Assembly: GCA_963691705.1 (NCBI GenBank)
Contig: OY829538.1
Location: 81,102,781-81,166,780, forward strand
Origin: Viola odorata
Lineage: Eukaryota; Streptophyta; Magnoliopsida; Malpighiales; Violaceae
Length of the DNA: 64,000 nucleotides
Direction: 5' to 3'
Shown: positions 37,951-46,568 of the stretch, in pieces
Layout: each line of letters opens with the position of its first letter
How positions within the stretch are numbered: position 1 is the stretch's first letter
The notes under the pieces: model-generated
Told to the model about the DNA's origin: nothing
The model's database searches: none
Seen by the model: only the letters and a program-made list of their open reading frames with translations
Program-made: the position numbers and the translations under genes

Positions 37951-38491
37951 TACAACTCGGGTTAAAATCTTATTAATTGGGATGAACATTTCTAAAACCT
38001 TAATTAGTCAAAAAGGCAAGTCATTATTGGGATAAACATTTCAGAATAGCTCCGATCATATAGTTTATTAATTGTCTTATTAATAATAAAAATATCAATA
38101 AAATCTCGAGTTAGAATCTGGCCGCCTATAAAAATTAAAATTAAAATTGGAACTCCTCTGCCAAATTCTAGAATTGAACTTGAGGCAGTAAAAATTAGAA
38201 GTAAACACTCAACATTTGCTTGCATGATTATTATTAATTAATTATATATAAATGTCACTAAATAAAGTATGTTTTTTTTTTTTGTATTTCACTTTTGTAT
38301 GTCACTAAAAGTTTTTTGTTCTGTAATTTTTAGAGATACTAAAAGGATCTTTGTTTTCACATTGACTTGCACACATTTTTCTACATTAAAATAGTTTCGT
38401 GTTCTTGTAGAAATTAAGGACAGGATAAAGAGAAAGGTCTGCCAAAATTAAAGGGGAGCAGGTAGGAAGTTTGATCACAAATAGGGCTTTA

Positions 38492-38751
38492 CTCCCTCCG
38501 TCCTCAAAACCTTGTCTTTCTCGCATCCCAATATTCAGTAGGGAACGCATATCGAGGAGGTCGGATGAGGCACTATTTGACCCCAAAAAAATCCGAAACT
38601 TTTTGTGAACATACGTTAATCCTTAACGTACTTCCCAGAAAAAATTTAGGGCAAAATTGTCTCAAATAGTGCGTCTGCCGGCCGTTTTAAGCTACGTGCC
38701 GAAACAGTAAAAGCAAAAGCTAAAACGACCTCATTTTGAGGACGGAGGGAG
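38492..38751. mobile_element. Stowaway-like MITE (260 bp) with a paralogous empty site
   Basis: Begins CTCCCTCCGTCCTCAAAA and ends TTTTGAGGACGGAGGGAG, the typical Stowaway terminus. TA flanks both sides. In copy A the matching position reads GGGTTTTATTATTTAAG with a single TA, which is the uninterrupted target site at about 31496-31512. The insertion therefore happened after, or in only one of, the duplicated segments. No coding capacity. Confidence 0.92.
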
Positions 38752-40019
38752 TATTATTTAAGACTATGTTCAATCTGCTAGCCCATCTAACTCGACCCGT
38801 TTAATTAACCAACCAACCTGTTTGATCTGAATTGTAAGATGGTTGAATCGATTCACAAATCTCATTTTCTTAAACTAAATACAATTAGGGCCGGTTAATT
38901 TTTTTATCTAACAGTAAGATTTAAATTTGAGTTTCATCTTCCCGGTATCATTTCTTTCTGCCCTAATTGCAAGTGGGAAACAAAGCCTCTTGTAAGTCAA
39001 TCAGTGGTGACGCATCCTTTACTTGTGGAAACAAATGCTTAAAAGGGCATTTTTGCAATTTTTATATAAAAAATAAATATTTATTTATTTGATGTACTTG
39101 GGTGCTCTTTTTTCTCCAGAATATTAGTTTCTTATGAGTTGCCTCTCTTCTTCTTCTTATTTAGTCATCATTAATTTTGTTTCATGTCTCCCAAAAAATC
39201 ATTGTTTTGTTTCTTGATACTTCTCATTGTGCTTATGCTCCAGATTAGTGGACTGGAGATTGTCTTTGAGGTGGTGAATATGGGCCGGCAGCCACCTGAC
39301 CTTACATGATTTAACTCAAAATAGATAGCCTATAAAAAATACTCAAAATAAATATAGTTCTTTTTTTTTTATCCCGGGTGTTCTTCAAATAAAACTAATT
39401 TAGTTCGAGTCTTATTTTCGGATTCTCAAAAAGAAAAAGTTATACACTACTCTTGGTTTTTCATCTCAGCATGTACACGAGAATCCCCCGACTAATAAAA
39501 TTGTTACATGTAGATACTAAGTGGCTACAGCCTACACATAATAAGATTGACAAAAATTGAAATTTTAAAATTTTAAAAACTTAGGGTGAACCCACAATAT
39601 ATTTGTTTATATGTAACCATCAATTAATGACGTGACATAATTTTATTAGTTGGACGATCTTTGTGTACATGTTGAGATATCCTTGTATACATGTTGAGAT
39701 TGAAATTCAGAGTAGTGCATAAGTTCTCCTCAAATATTGGTGGCTTTCCCCGCATAATTTTCTTCATTCCTAAAATTAAATAAAATAGTCCTTTTGAAAT
39801 AAATTCATGTTATTAAAATAATTAAATCAAAATAAAATTGTATAAATAGATTTTTCTACATTGCTTTTCCTAATTATTTTTTCCCAAAATAGTTTATTTT
39901 TTAAAACAAATTAGAAAATAATAAGGATAGACTAAATCCTAAATCCTCAGTTGACTTTTTTTTCCACTCTGCCACCAAGGATCTAAATCCTGAGTTGACT
40001 TTTATCATTTTAGTCAACG
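38752..40019. other. Spacer between MITE and F-box pseudogene
   Basis: Up to 39438 it matches 31505-32196 of copy A. From 39439 on it is unique in this window and AT-rich, leading into the ATG at 40020. No other feature seen. Confidence 0.5.
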
Positions 40020-41405
40020 ATGGCCGATCATGGCGCGCAGAGAAACGCCCTCGTCTTCATCCCTAGCCCTGAAAAGCATCTCCAGATGAGGAGATTAGAT
40101 CGAATTTCGTCTTCAGAGCGCTCTCTTAGCGACCTGGAGGACGATTTATTGATTAAAATTCTCCAACGCCTCCCTACTGCAAAAGACGCGTTTCTCTGCT
40201 CGTCGGTGTGCAAGCTCTGGTGCGGTATCATCTTCAGTCCCTATTTTATTAGCCGATTCGTAACTTATCATGCTAATCATGTTGCTAATAGGAATGACAG
40301 TAATGGTAATTTGGGTGAATTTGAAAGTAGCATCTCTATTGTCACCAAAGATCCAGATTTTTGGTATAGAGCCATTATTATACTCCCTCGAAACCCTTTC
40401 TCTAGAATTCAGGCTTTAAATTTGATAAGCTTTTGCCTAGGTGGTGAGGGGACTCGGATATTGTCTTCTTGGCATGATTTATTATTATGCGTAGCATCAA
40501 TGGGGGATGAGTACTGTAGGTTCTTCATTTGCAATCCCTTAACAATGCTATCAATTTCCATATTTGTTCCAAAATGCTCTCGTATGTGAACCTTACTGCT
40601 CTAAAGATTCGGAGGGAGGGTGCATTCGAAATGCTGGATTTCGGTACAGAATTGTGTGTGTTAGAGCTGATAAGTTATCTAGCGTGGATTATTTGCCAGT
40701 AGAGATTTATTGCTCCGAGAGAGGGGAACTTATTGAGGATTCTTTGTTTGGTGAAGAATTTTGGAGAGTACACATGTGTACAATGGGAAGGTTCACTGGT
40801 ATACTGGGGGAGTATTGCTGCTTATGATCCCTTCCGCATAGGAGTTGATGACATAAAAGAGGATTCCACAGGAGAGGCTGATGCCATCAGAAAAGAGAAT
40901 GGTTTCACCATCAAGCACTCTGACCAAGTTGTAACAGGTTGAATGCATATTGATGCTCCTTACAGACTTGGAGTATGTCGAGGACATTTGAAGTTGATCC
41001 ATGTGCGGTTTGAGATATTTTACCGCGATGATGCCACAAGGTCATTGATGATTTGGAATTTGGAAGACTATTGAATAGGTAAATGGAGTGTCGAGCGCAG
41101 GTTTTGTCTCGACAGATCAGTGTTCTCCTCCGCTTCCGGTGATCATCTACTTTATGAAAAAATTGAGGCATTCATTGAGTGATGGGAAATTCAGTGTCGT
41201 AGCTCCTCATCCATATGACGGGGATTTGGTGTACTTGAGGCTCGATAATATCATCACTTTGTGCAACTTAGAAACTACAGAGCTACATGTAGTTGCTGCG
41301 TTTGATATACCACTCTCCAGGGTATTTGCTTATCTTGATACTTTTGGCTACCCTATTGTGACTCCTTGGTGGCCTACACCCATTCTTCCACTACAACAAC
41401 ACTAG
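40020..41405 (+). pseudogene. F-box protein gene, At5g07610-like, frameshifted
   Basis: Starts MADHGAQRNALVF and keeps a good F-box (LSDLEDDLLIKILQRLPTAKDAFLCS is at about residues 35-60). The frame then breaks: shift near 40570 (KCS to ALVCEPYC), another near 40750-40800 (EEFWRVHMC against the paralogue's EEFMEDVCS), an in-frame TGA near 40940 and a second near 41071, and a further shift near 41160 before the conserved end YPIVTPWWPTPI at 41405. All pieces align in order to the intact gene at 33296. The 3' end (41157-41405) is the source of the fragment at 32192-32440. Confidence 0.88.
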
Positions 41406-42260
41406 GAGGAGTCTAGGAAGGAGGCGTGTTTTTGGGTTTTTGGGTTATGGTTTCTGTTTGTTTTGCTCGTATCTGACTGGAATTATGTACAGACAAACCT
41501 TGGTACGTAGATAAGTAAAATGCATTACAAACTGTTTTTACCACTTGGAGGAAATGCATCTCTTGGTACATTAGCGAATCTTGTTTTTCGAAACAGAAAT
41601 TATTCACTCTGGATAATTTCAGTTCACCACCAATCTACTGTTACCGTTCTTATCCGATTTAGTACGTGCCTGCTTCCTCTTTCCCTCCAAAACATTAGGT
41701 AGTTTACCAAGTTACCTCTCTTTTTCTTCATGATCATAATAATAATCGTCAGATTCGTTCGCTGTAATCTTGTTTCTTCTTTTTAAGGGTTTCGGCCTCT
41801 CATTTTAGAGCTTTGGTGAACCCAAACCTACTGAAAATATGTAGTGCTTATTAAATTTTTATTATAATATATATTTTTTAATTCATTTCACAAACTAAAT
41901 ACTTTTTTCTCTTAACTTTATTAGTATTTTTTAATTATTTTGAGATATTGCTCCTCTGTCTTGGGTTCTTATTGTTTTGGACTAAGATGGGATCTTCTTG
42001 TATTTGGGCTTCTTTTCCTAATGGGCCGTACTTTTTTATTCGTCACTCCTGCATGAGCTGGGCTTAACGTATGTACTTCGTTTTGCTTCAATGGAATTAT
42101 ATAATTCAGATAAAATAATAAATAATAAATCCAGTGCATAAGGAAGCTAAAAGAAACCAACACTCCCATTTCTCCTTTCAAAAAAAAAAAACACTCCCAT
42201 TTCTTCTTGTTTCTTCGTCAGAACCCTAATTATCATTTCACTCTTTGATTATCATCAGTA

Positions 42261-43234
42261 ATGGCCGATCATGGCGCGCCAAGCGACGCCATTGTTTCCA
42301 CCCTTAGCCCTCAGAATCGTCACCAGAGGAGAAGATCAGAACAAGATTCATCTTCAAAGTCGTCTCTTACCGATTTGGGGGACGATTTATTGATGGAAAT
42401 TCTTCAACGGCTGCGTACTGCAAAAGACGCGTTTCTTTGCTCATCGGTGTGCAAGAATTGGTACGATATCATCTTTAGTCCCCGTTTTATTAGCCGATTC
42501 GTAACCTGTCATGCCAATCGTGTTGCTAGGAAGAACTACAGTAGTATTAGTTTGGGTGGATTTGAAAGTAGTATTTCTCTTGTGATACGGAATCGAGATT
42601 CTACGAACGAAGCTATTATACTCCCTGAGAACCCTCTCTCTGAATTTCAGACCTTGGATTTTACAAGTGTTTGCGAAGAAATTATGTGGGTTCGTATATT
42701 GTCTTCTTGCCACGATTTACTATTGTGCATAGCATCGATTGAGCAGGGGCTTACGTTCTTCATTTGCAATCCCGTAACAATGAAAGTATTTTGTCTCTCT
42801 GTGCCCAAATTTGTGGAAGCATTCAACCATTACGATGATAACCCTTTTGCTCTCGTGCTTGAACCTTACTGCTCTGGGGATTCACAGGGAGGGTGCATTC
42901 TAAATGCTGGATTTAGGTATCGAATCGTGCATGTTGACTCACATGAGTTACATGATAGTTCTACACATTTACCGATAGGGATTTATTGCTCTGTTTGTAT
43001 GAGCACTACTTCAGTGTTGTAGCTCCACATCCATGTGATGAGGATTTGGTGTACTTGAGCTTCAATGGTATCGTCAGTTTGTGCAACTTAGAAAGGAAAG
43101 AGCTCAATGTAGTTGCCGAGTTTTTAAATCGTCGTCTCGACGACATGGACGACATGGGGTATGATGTGTTTGATAGAAATGGCAACCCTATTGTGATTCC
43201 GTGGTGGCCTACACCCATTTCTTCACTCCAATAA
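42261..43234 (+). pseudogene. F-box gene with internal deletion (copy B of 33296-34753)
   Basis: Nearly identical to the intact gene through residue 242 or so (MADHGAPSDAIV to LPIGIYCS). At 42993 about 450 bp present in copy A (34029-34482) is missing, and a few bases after the junction also differ (CACTAC in place of an 18-bp stretch). The frame shifts and stops at 43020-43022, giving 253 aa with a short false tail. The original C-terminal part continues in another frame to a stop at 43232-43234. The F-box domain itself survives, so a truncated F-box-only product is conceivable. Confidence 0.88.
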
Positions 43235-43334
43235 GAGACATGTATTTCTCTTGGTTTATGGTTTTTGTATGAAACCTATCTTTTGTATTATCTTTTTACC
43301 ACTACTGTAGTTCATCACTCCTTACTTTACTAGC

Positions 43335-43485
43335 CGATTCCTAACTTATCATGCCAATCATGTTGCTAAGAAGAACTACATAGTGGTAATTTTGGTGGTT
43401 TTGAAAACGGTATCCCTGTTGTGATGAAACTATATTCTTGGCCTGAGGCCATTATATTCCCCAATATATTCTCTCTTTATAAATA
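43335..43485 (+). pseudogene. F-box gene remnant, copy B
   Basis: Counterpart of 34848-35000, with the same YHANHV-like and ENGIPVVMK-like codons out of frame and a few more differences. Relic only. Confidence 0.65.
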
Positions 43486-43679
43486 GATAGATATAGGAAA
43501 AGGTTTGTGTTCTACATGCAGTTGGAAAGTTATAAGTAACGCCAAAGGATAAAAGCCAAATGATTTTCTATACGTTGTGATATGATAGATGAAATCAATG
43601 CCACGTGTCCGCAATTTCAGGAATCCATTCCTATAAATACTTCAACATTTTGTGCACATCCTATAACCTGATTAACACA

Positions 43680-44325
43680 ATGGAGAAACTGATAAAGAAT
43701 TCAATTAGTAGTTTCTTTCTTGTTCTTGGTTTGGTTTTAGTTTCAGGATTTTTTACTTGTTAGAGCTCAAGAAGATGTGTATGTATCTGTGGTAGGTGAT
43801 CCAGGAATGCAAAGAGATGCTGCTAGGCTGGCAAATAGAGTCATGGAATCTGTGCAATGAGGTAGGAGAAGAAGTTCCTGGCATGGGTAGCCCTCGAACT
43901 GCGGATTGCTTCGACATACAAAGCTTTTCCCGAGCGAAAAAGTAAGATTGTTTGATTTTTCTTTCCCCTTGTTTGATGCATTTTTCTGCAAGAAGATGTG
44001 TTTGTTTCATTTATTGAACATTTTTAGTTGTTTCTTGCGAAATTTGATGCCTGAAAAGTTTCAGAAAGCTGTGTTTATTTCATTTATCGAACGTTTTTCT
44101 GATAGGCGGAGGTGAGACTTGAACCATATCGAACCTTTATCAATAATGTCTTGTTTGAACTGCACTTTTTGGTTTTCCTACTGACCTCCTTTCTTCCTGT
44201 TTGTAATATAGACAAGAAGTTCTCTGCCATTTGGTGCCTCATGTGTTGATCCATAGAGTGACAGAACAGGACAACAAGTTAGGAGTTGGAGACCCTTTTC
44301 TTGGAATTCAACTAGAATCCTTATT
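43680..44325 (+). pseudogene. Secreted plant protein of unknown function, broken copy B (5' part)
   Basis: Same gene as 35201-37166. An extra T in the signal-peptide codons (about 43745-43755) shifts the frame to an immediate TAG. An extra A follows at about 43833, and five bases are missing at 44219-44221 (AAGAAGTTCTCTGCC against AAGAAGTGTGCTCTCTGCC). The gene ends abruptly at 44325, where the palindrome arm starts, so exons 3 and 4 are absent. Clearly dead. Confidence 0.85.
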
Positions 44326-44673
44326 TCGTGTAGTTTCATTTCGTATTTTTATCGCTTACGAGCGAATTTTTATAGACTATATATCAGCCTTTTCGTTTAC
44401 TAATTAATTTGTTTCTACATTTTAGCAATTTTTGGTTCGATTTTTATTCATTTCAGACGAGGATTGCTCGGATCATAGATTGAACCAAATAATATATGTT
44501 CGTCCACTTATCTTCTCCATATTTTTCTTTTCTCAGCACAACCACTGCATTAATACATCCAACCTTTTCCCTCACCTTCAATCTCCATCATTGCACTCCA
44601 AGTACCTTCTCACTCGCCACTTTTTCCTCATCTCCATATATGCATCTCACCTTCTCCCTTCATCCTCAACCTC

Positions 44674-44682
44674 TATAAATAG
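44674..44682 (+). promoter_or_regulatory. TATA box, left palindrome arm
   Basis: TATAAATAG, 277 bp before the ATG at 44951. Conserved in mirror image in the right arm. Confidence 0.6.
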
Positions 44683-44950
44683 CCGAAGAATTCCAACATT
44701 AAAGGGGGAGAAAACATTTTTAATCACTCTCATCCTCCTCAATCGCCACAGCCGAACCATCACCACAAAATCAACCATACTGCCATCACCACCAAACCGC
44801 CACTGCCCAAATCCAAGAAATCTCCACCCTCCTCAATCGGCCAACCACCAAACCGCCACCAAATCGCCTCAACTACCGTCAAACCCAAGATACCATCTCT
44901 CTTCTTATTACAAGCTAGAACCATTTTCTTTCCTTTTTTCGAACAAATCA

Positions 44951-45372
44951 ATGTTGTATGCATTTTGTAGGTGTAATAACTAGCAGGAACCAACTTATCA
45001 AACCTTTAAAGATGGGCTAGATCATGAGCCATGGTTTCGTTGCACTGAATGGAGTTTCTTTTGGCTCTCCATCTACCTATAGGTCTGCTAAACGGGCCCA
45101 AAACGAAGCCGCTAAGGTAGCTTATGAGCAAATTACTCTTGTGTCCAACGCCCCTTGCACCTCTCCGCTTCCAAGGAGAAGGATCAGTATTAGGAGTGCA
45201 GCCAACTGCCCCGGAAGACACCAACGGACCGCTACAGTATGCTATCAATGAGATCACTAATATACGTGCCTCCATCACTGATATGCGTGCCTTCATGGCT
45301 GATATGCGTACTTCCATGGCTGATATGCGTGCCTCCATGGCTCAATTGTACCAAAAAGTTGATGGCCTTGCA
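44951..45372 (+). pseudogene. dsRNA-binding-domain gene, left-arm copy, broken
   Basis: Same gene as the right arm, reading toward the loop. The first ATG of the right-arm copy is missing, so translation would start at MLYAFCRCNN, then hits TAG at 44981-44983 where the right arm has TTG (Leu). Eight bases are also missing near 45044 (GCACTGAATGG against GCACTGTGACAGTTAATGG), shifting the frame. Downstream the coding sequence is otherwise well kept (YRSAKRAQNEAAKVAYEQIT in the relevant frame). It cannot make the protein but is still a good antisense partner for the right arm. Confidence 0.85.
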
Positions 45373-45520
45373 ATCTCCTCTACTGTTACTGCAAGGCCAT
45401 CAACTTTTTGGTGCAATTTAGCCATGGAGTCACGCATATCAGCCATGGAAGCAAGCATATCAGCCATGAAGTCACGCATATCAGCCATGAAGTCACGCAT
45501 ATCAGTGATGGAGGCACGCA
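45262..45520. repeat. 21-bp coding repeats in both arms (MRxxMAD units)
   Basis: Tandem 21-bp units close to ATGCGTGCCTCCATGGCTGA encode the heptad-like repeat DMR(A/D)(S/F)MA. The left arm (about 45262-45345) has four units and the right arm (about 45415-45520, inverted) five, so the arms differ in repeat number. Confidence 0.75.
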
Positions 45521-45851
45521 TACTAGTGATCTCATTGATAGCATACTGTAGCAGTCCGTTGGTGTCTTCCGGGGCAGCTGACCGCACTCCTGATGCTGAT
45601 GCTTCTCCTTGGAAGCGGAGAGGTGCAAGGGGAGTTGGAACAAGAGTAATTTGCTCATAAGCCACTTTAGCGGCTTCATTTTGGGCCCGTTTAGCAGACC
45701 TATAGGTAGATGGAGAGCCAAAAGAAACTCCATTAACTGTCACAGTGCAACGAAACCATGGCTCATGATCTGGCCCATCTTTAAAGGTTTGATAAGTTGG
45801 TTCCTGCAAGTTATTACACCTACAAAATTCATACAGCATTGATTTGGACAT
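45342..45851 (-). CDS. dsRNA-binding-domain protein, right-arm copy, open frame across the palindrome centre
   Basis: 169 aa from ATG at 45849-45851. Residues about 4-72 form a dsRNA-binding domain (SMLYEFCRCNNLQEPTYQTF, then GPDHEPWFRCTVTVNG, then YRSAKRAQNEAAKVAYEQI), closest in pattern to plant DRB proteins (DRB4-like), which assist Dicer-like enzymes. A linker and the DMRxxMAD heptad repeats (possible coiled coil, about 112-148) follow, ending KVDGLA. From residue about 155 the frame passes through the loop and into the left arm read backwards (VTVEEIARPSTFWYN, stop at 45342), so the last 15 residues are an accident of the palindrome and the natural C-terminus is missing. A TATA box lies 278 bp upstream. 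A second dsRBD, usual in DRB proteins, is absent. Expression is uncertain. Confidence 0.65.
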   Translation of the reverse strand: MSKSMLYEFCRCNNLQEPTYQTFKDGPDHEPWFRCTVTVNGVSFGSPSTYRSAKRAQNEAAKVAYEQITLVPTPLAPLRFQGEASASGVRSAAPEDTNGLLQYAINEITSMRASITDMRDFMADMRDFMADMLASMADMRDSMAKLHQKVDGLAVTVEEIARPSTFWYN

Positions 45852-46128
45852 GATTTGTTCGAAGAAAGGAAAGAAAATGGTTCTAGCTTGTAATAAGAAG
45901 AGAGATGGTGTCTTAGGTTTGACGGTAGTTGAGGCGATTTGGTGGTTGAGGCGGTTTGGTGGTTGGCCGATTGAGGAGGGTGGAGATTTCTTGGATTTGG
46001 GCAGTGGCGGTTTGGTGGTGATGATGACAGTATGGTTGATTTGGTGGTTATGGTTCGACTGTGGCGATTGAGGAGGATGAGAGTGATTAAAAATGTTTTC
46101 TCCCCCCTTTAATGCTGGAATTCTTGGG

Positions 46129-46137
46129 CTATTTATA
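46129..46137 (-). promoter_or_regulatory. TATA box, right palindrome arm
   Basis: TATAAATAG on the minus strand, 278 bp before the ATG at 45851; mirror image of 44674-44682. Confidence 0.6.
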
Positions 46138-46568
46138 GAGGTTGAGGATGATAGGCAAGGTGATGGATTGAAGGGAGAAGGTGAGATGCATTGATGGAGA
46201 TGAGGAAAAAGTGGCGAGAGAGAAGGTACTTGGAGTGCAAGGATGGAGATTGAAGGTGAGGGAGAAGGTTTGATGTATTAAATGCAGTGGTTGTGCTGAG
46301 AAAAGAAAAACGTAGTAAAGATAAAGTGGACGAACATATATTATTTGGTTCAATCTATGATCCGAGCAATCTCACCTGAAATGAATAAAAATCGAACCGA
46401 AAATTGCTAAAATGTAGAATAAAATGAAACAAATTAATTAGTAAACAGCAAGCAACGAAAATTCCGATATATAGTCCATAAAAATTCGCTCGTAAGCGAT
46501 AAAAGTTCAAACGTAAAAAATGCAAAAATACGAACTGAACTAAATAAAAATGAAACTACACGAAATAA

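Larger units (their letters stand above)
37989..44325 (+). repeat. Segmental duplication, copy B (direct repeat of 31009-35850)
   Basis: Same order as copy A, but it keeps the complete upstream F-box gene region (39439-41156), carries a MITE (38492-38751), has a deletion inside the second F-box gene near 42993, and ends at 44325, where the palindrome begins. Spacer, UTR and coding sequence all match copy A closely, so the duplication is fairly recent. Confidence 0.9.
44321..46568. repeat. 2.25-kb imperfect palindrome carrying two facing dsRBD gene copies
   Basis: The left arm (44321-45372, read forward) matches the right arm (46568-45390, read in reverse complement) over its whole length, apart from small indels. 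The outer ends are TTATTTCGTGTAG and its complement. The inner ends are GTTGATGGCCTTGCA and TGCAAGGCCATCAAC around a 17-nt loop (45373-45389). In the stretches compared by eye (about 45001-45290 against 45810-45510) most positions agree. Each arm contains a TATA box, a leader and the first part of the same dsRNA-binding-protein gene. No target-site duplication and no transposon-type termini were found. Run-through transcription from either side would fold into a stem of about 1 kb. Confidence 0.93.

Noticed and set aside
44432..44983. Plus-strand frame of 183 codons in the left palindrome arm
   Set aside because: Covers the promoter and leader of the dsRBD gene copy, low-complexity Ser/Pro/His; the end (MLYAFCRCNN) is only the first codons of the dsRBD gene.
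45124..45660. Plus-strand frame of 178 codons through the palindrome
   Set aside because: First half is the frameshifted left-arm gene, second half is right-arm antisense; no natural protein.
44321..46568. Palindrome as a transposon with long terminal inverted repeats (MULE or foldback)
   Set aside because: No target-site duplication, no conserved terminus, and the left end shares only TTATT microhomology with the broken gene. A rearrangement explains it better, though an unusual transposon cannot be excluded.
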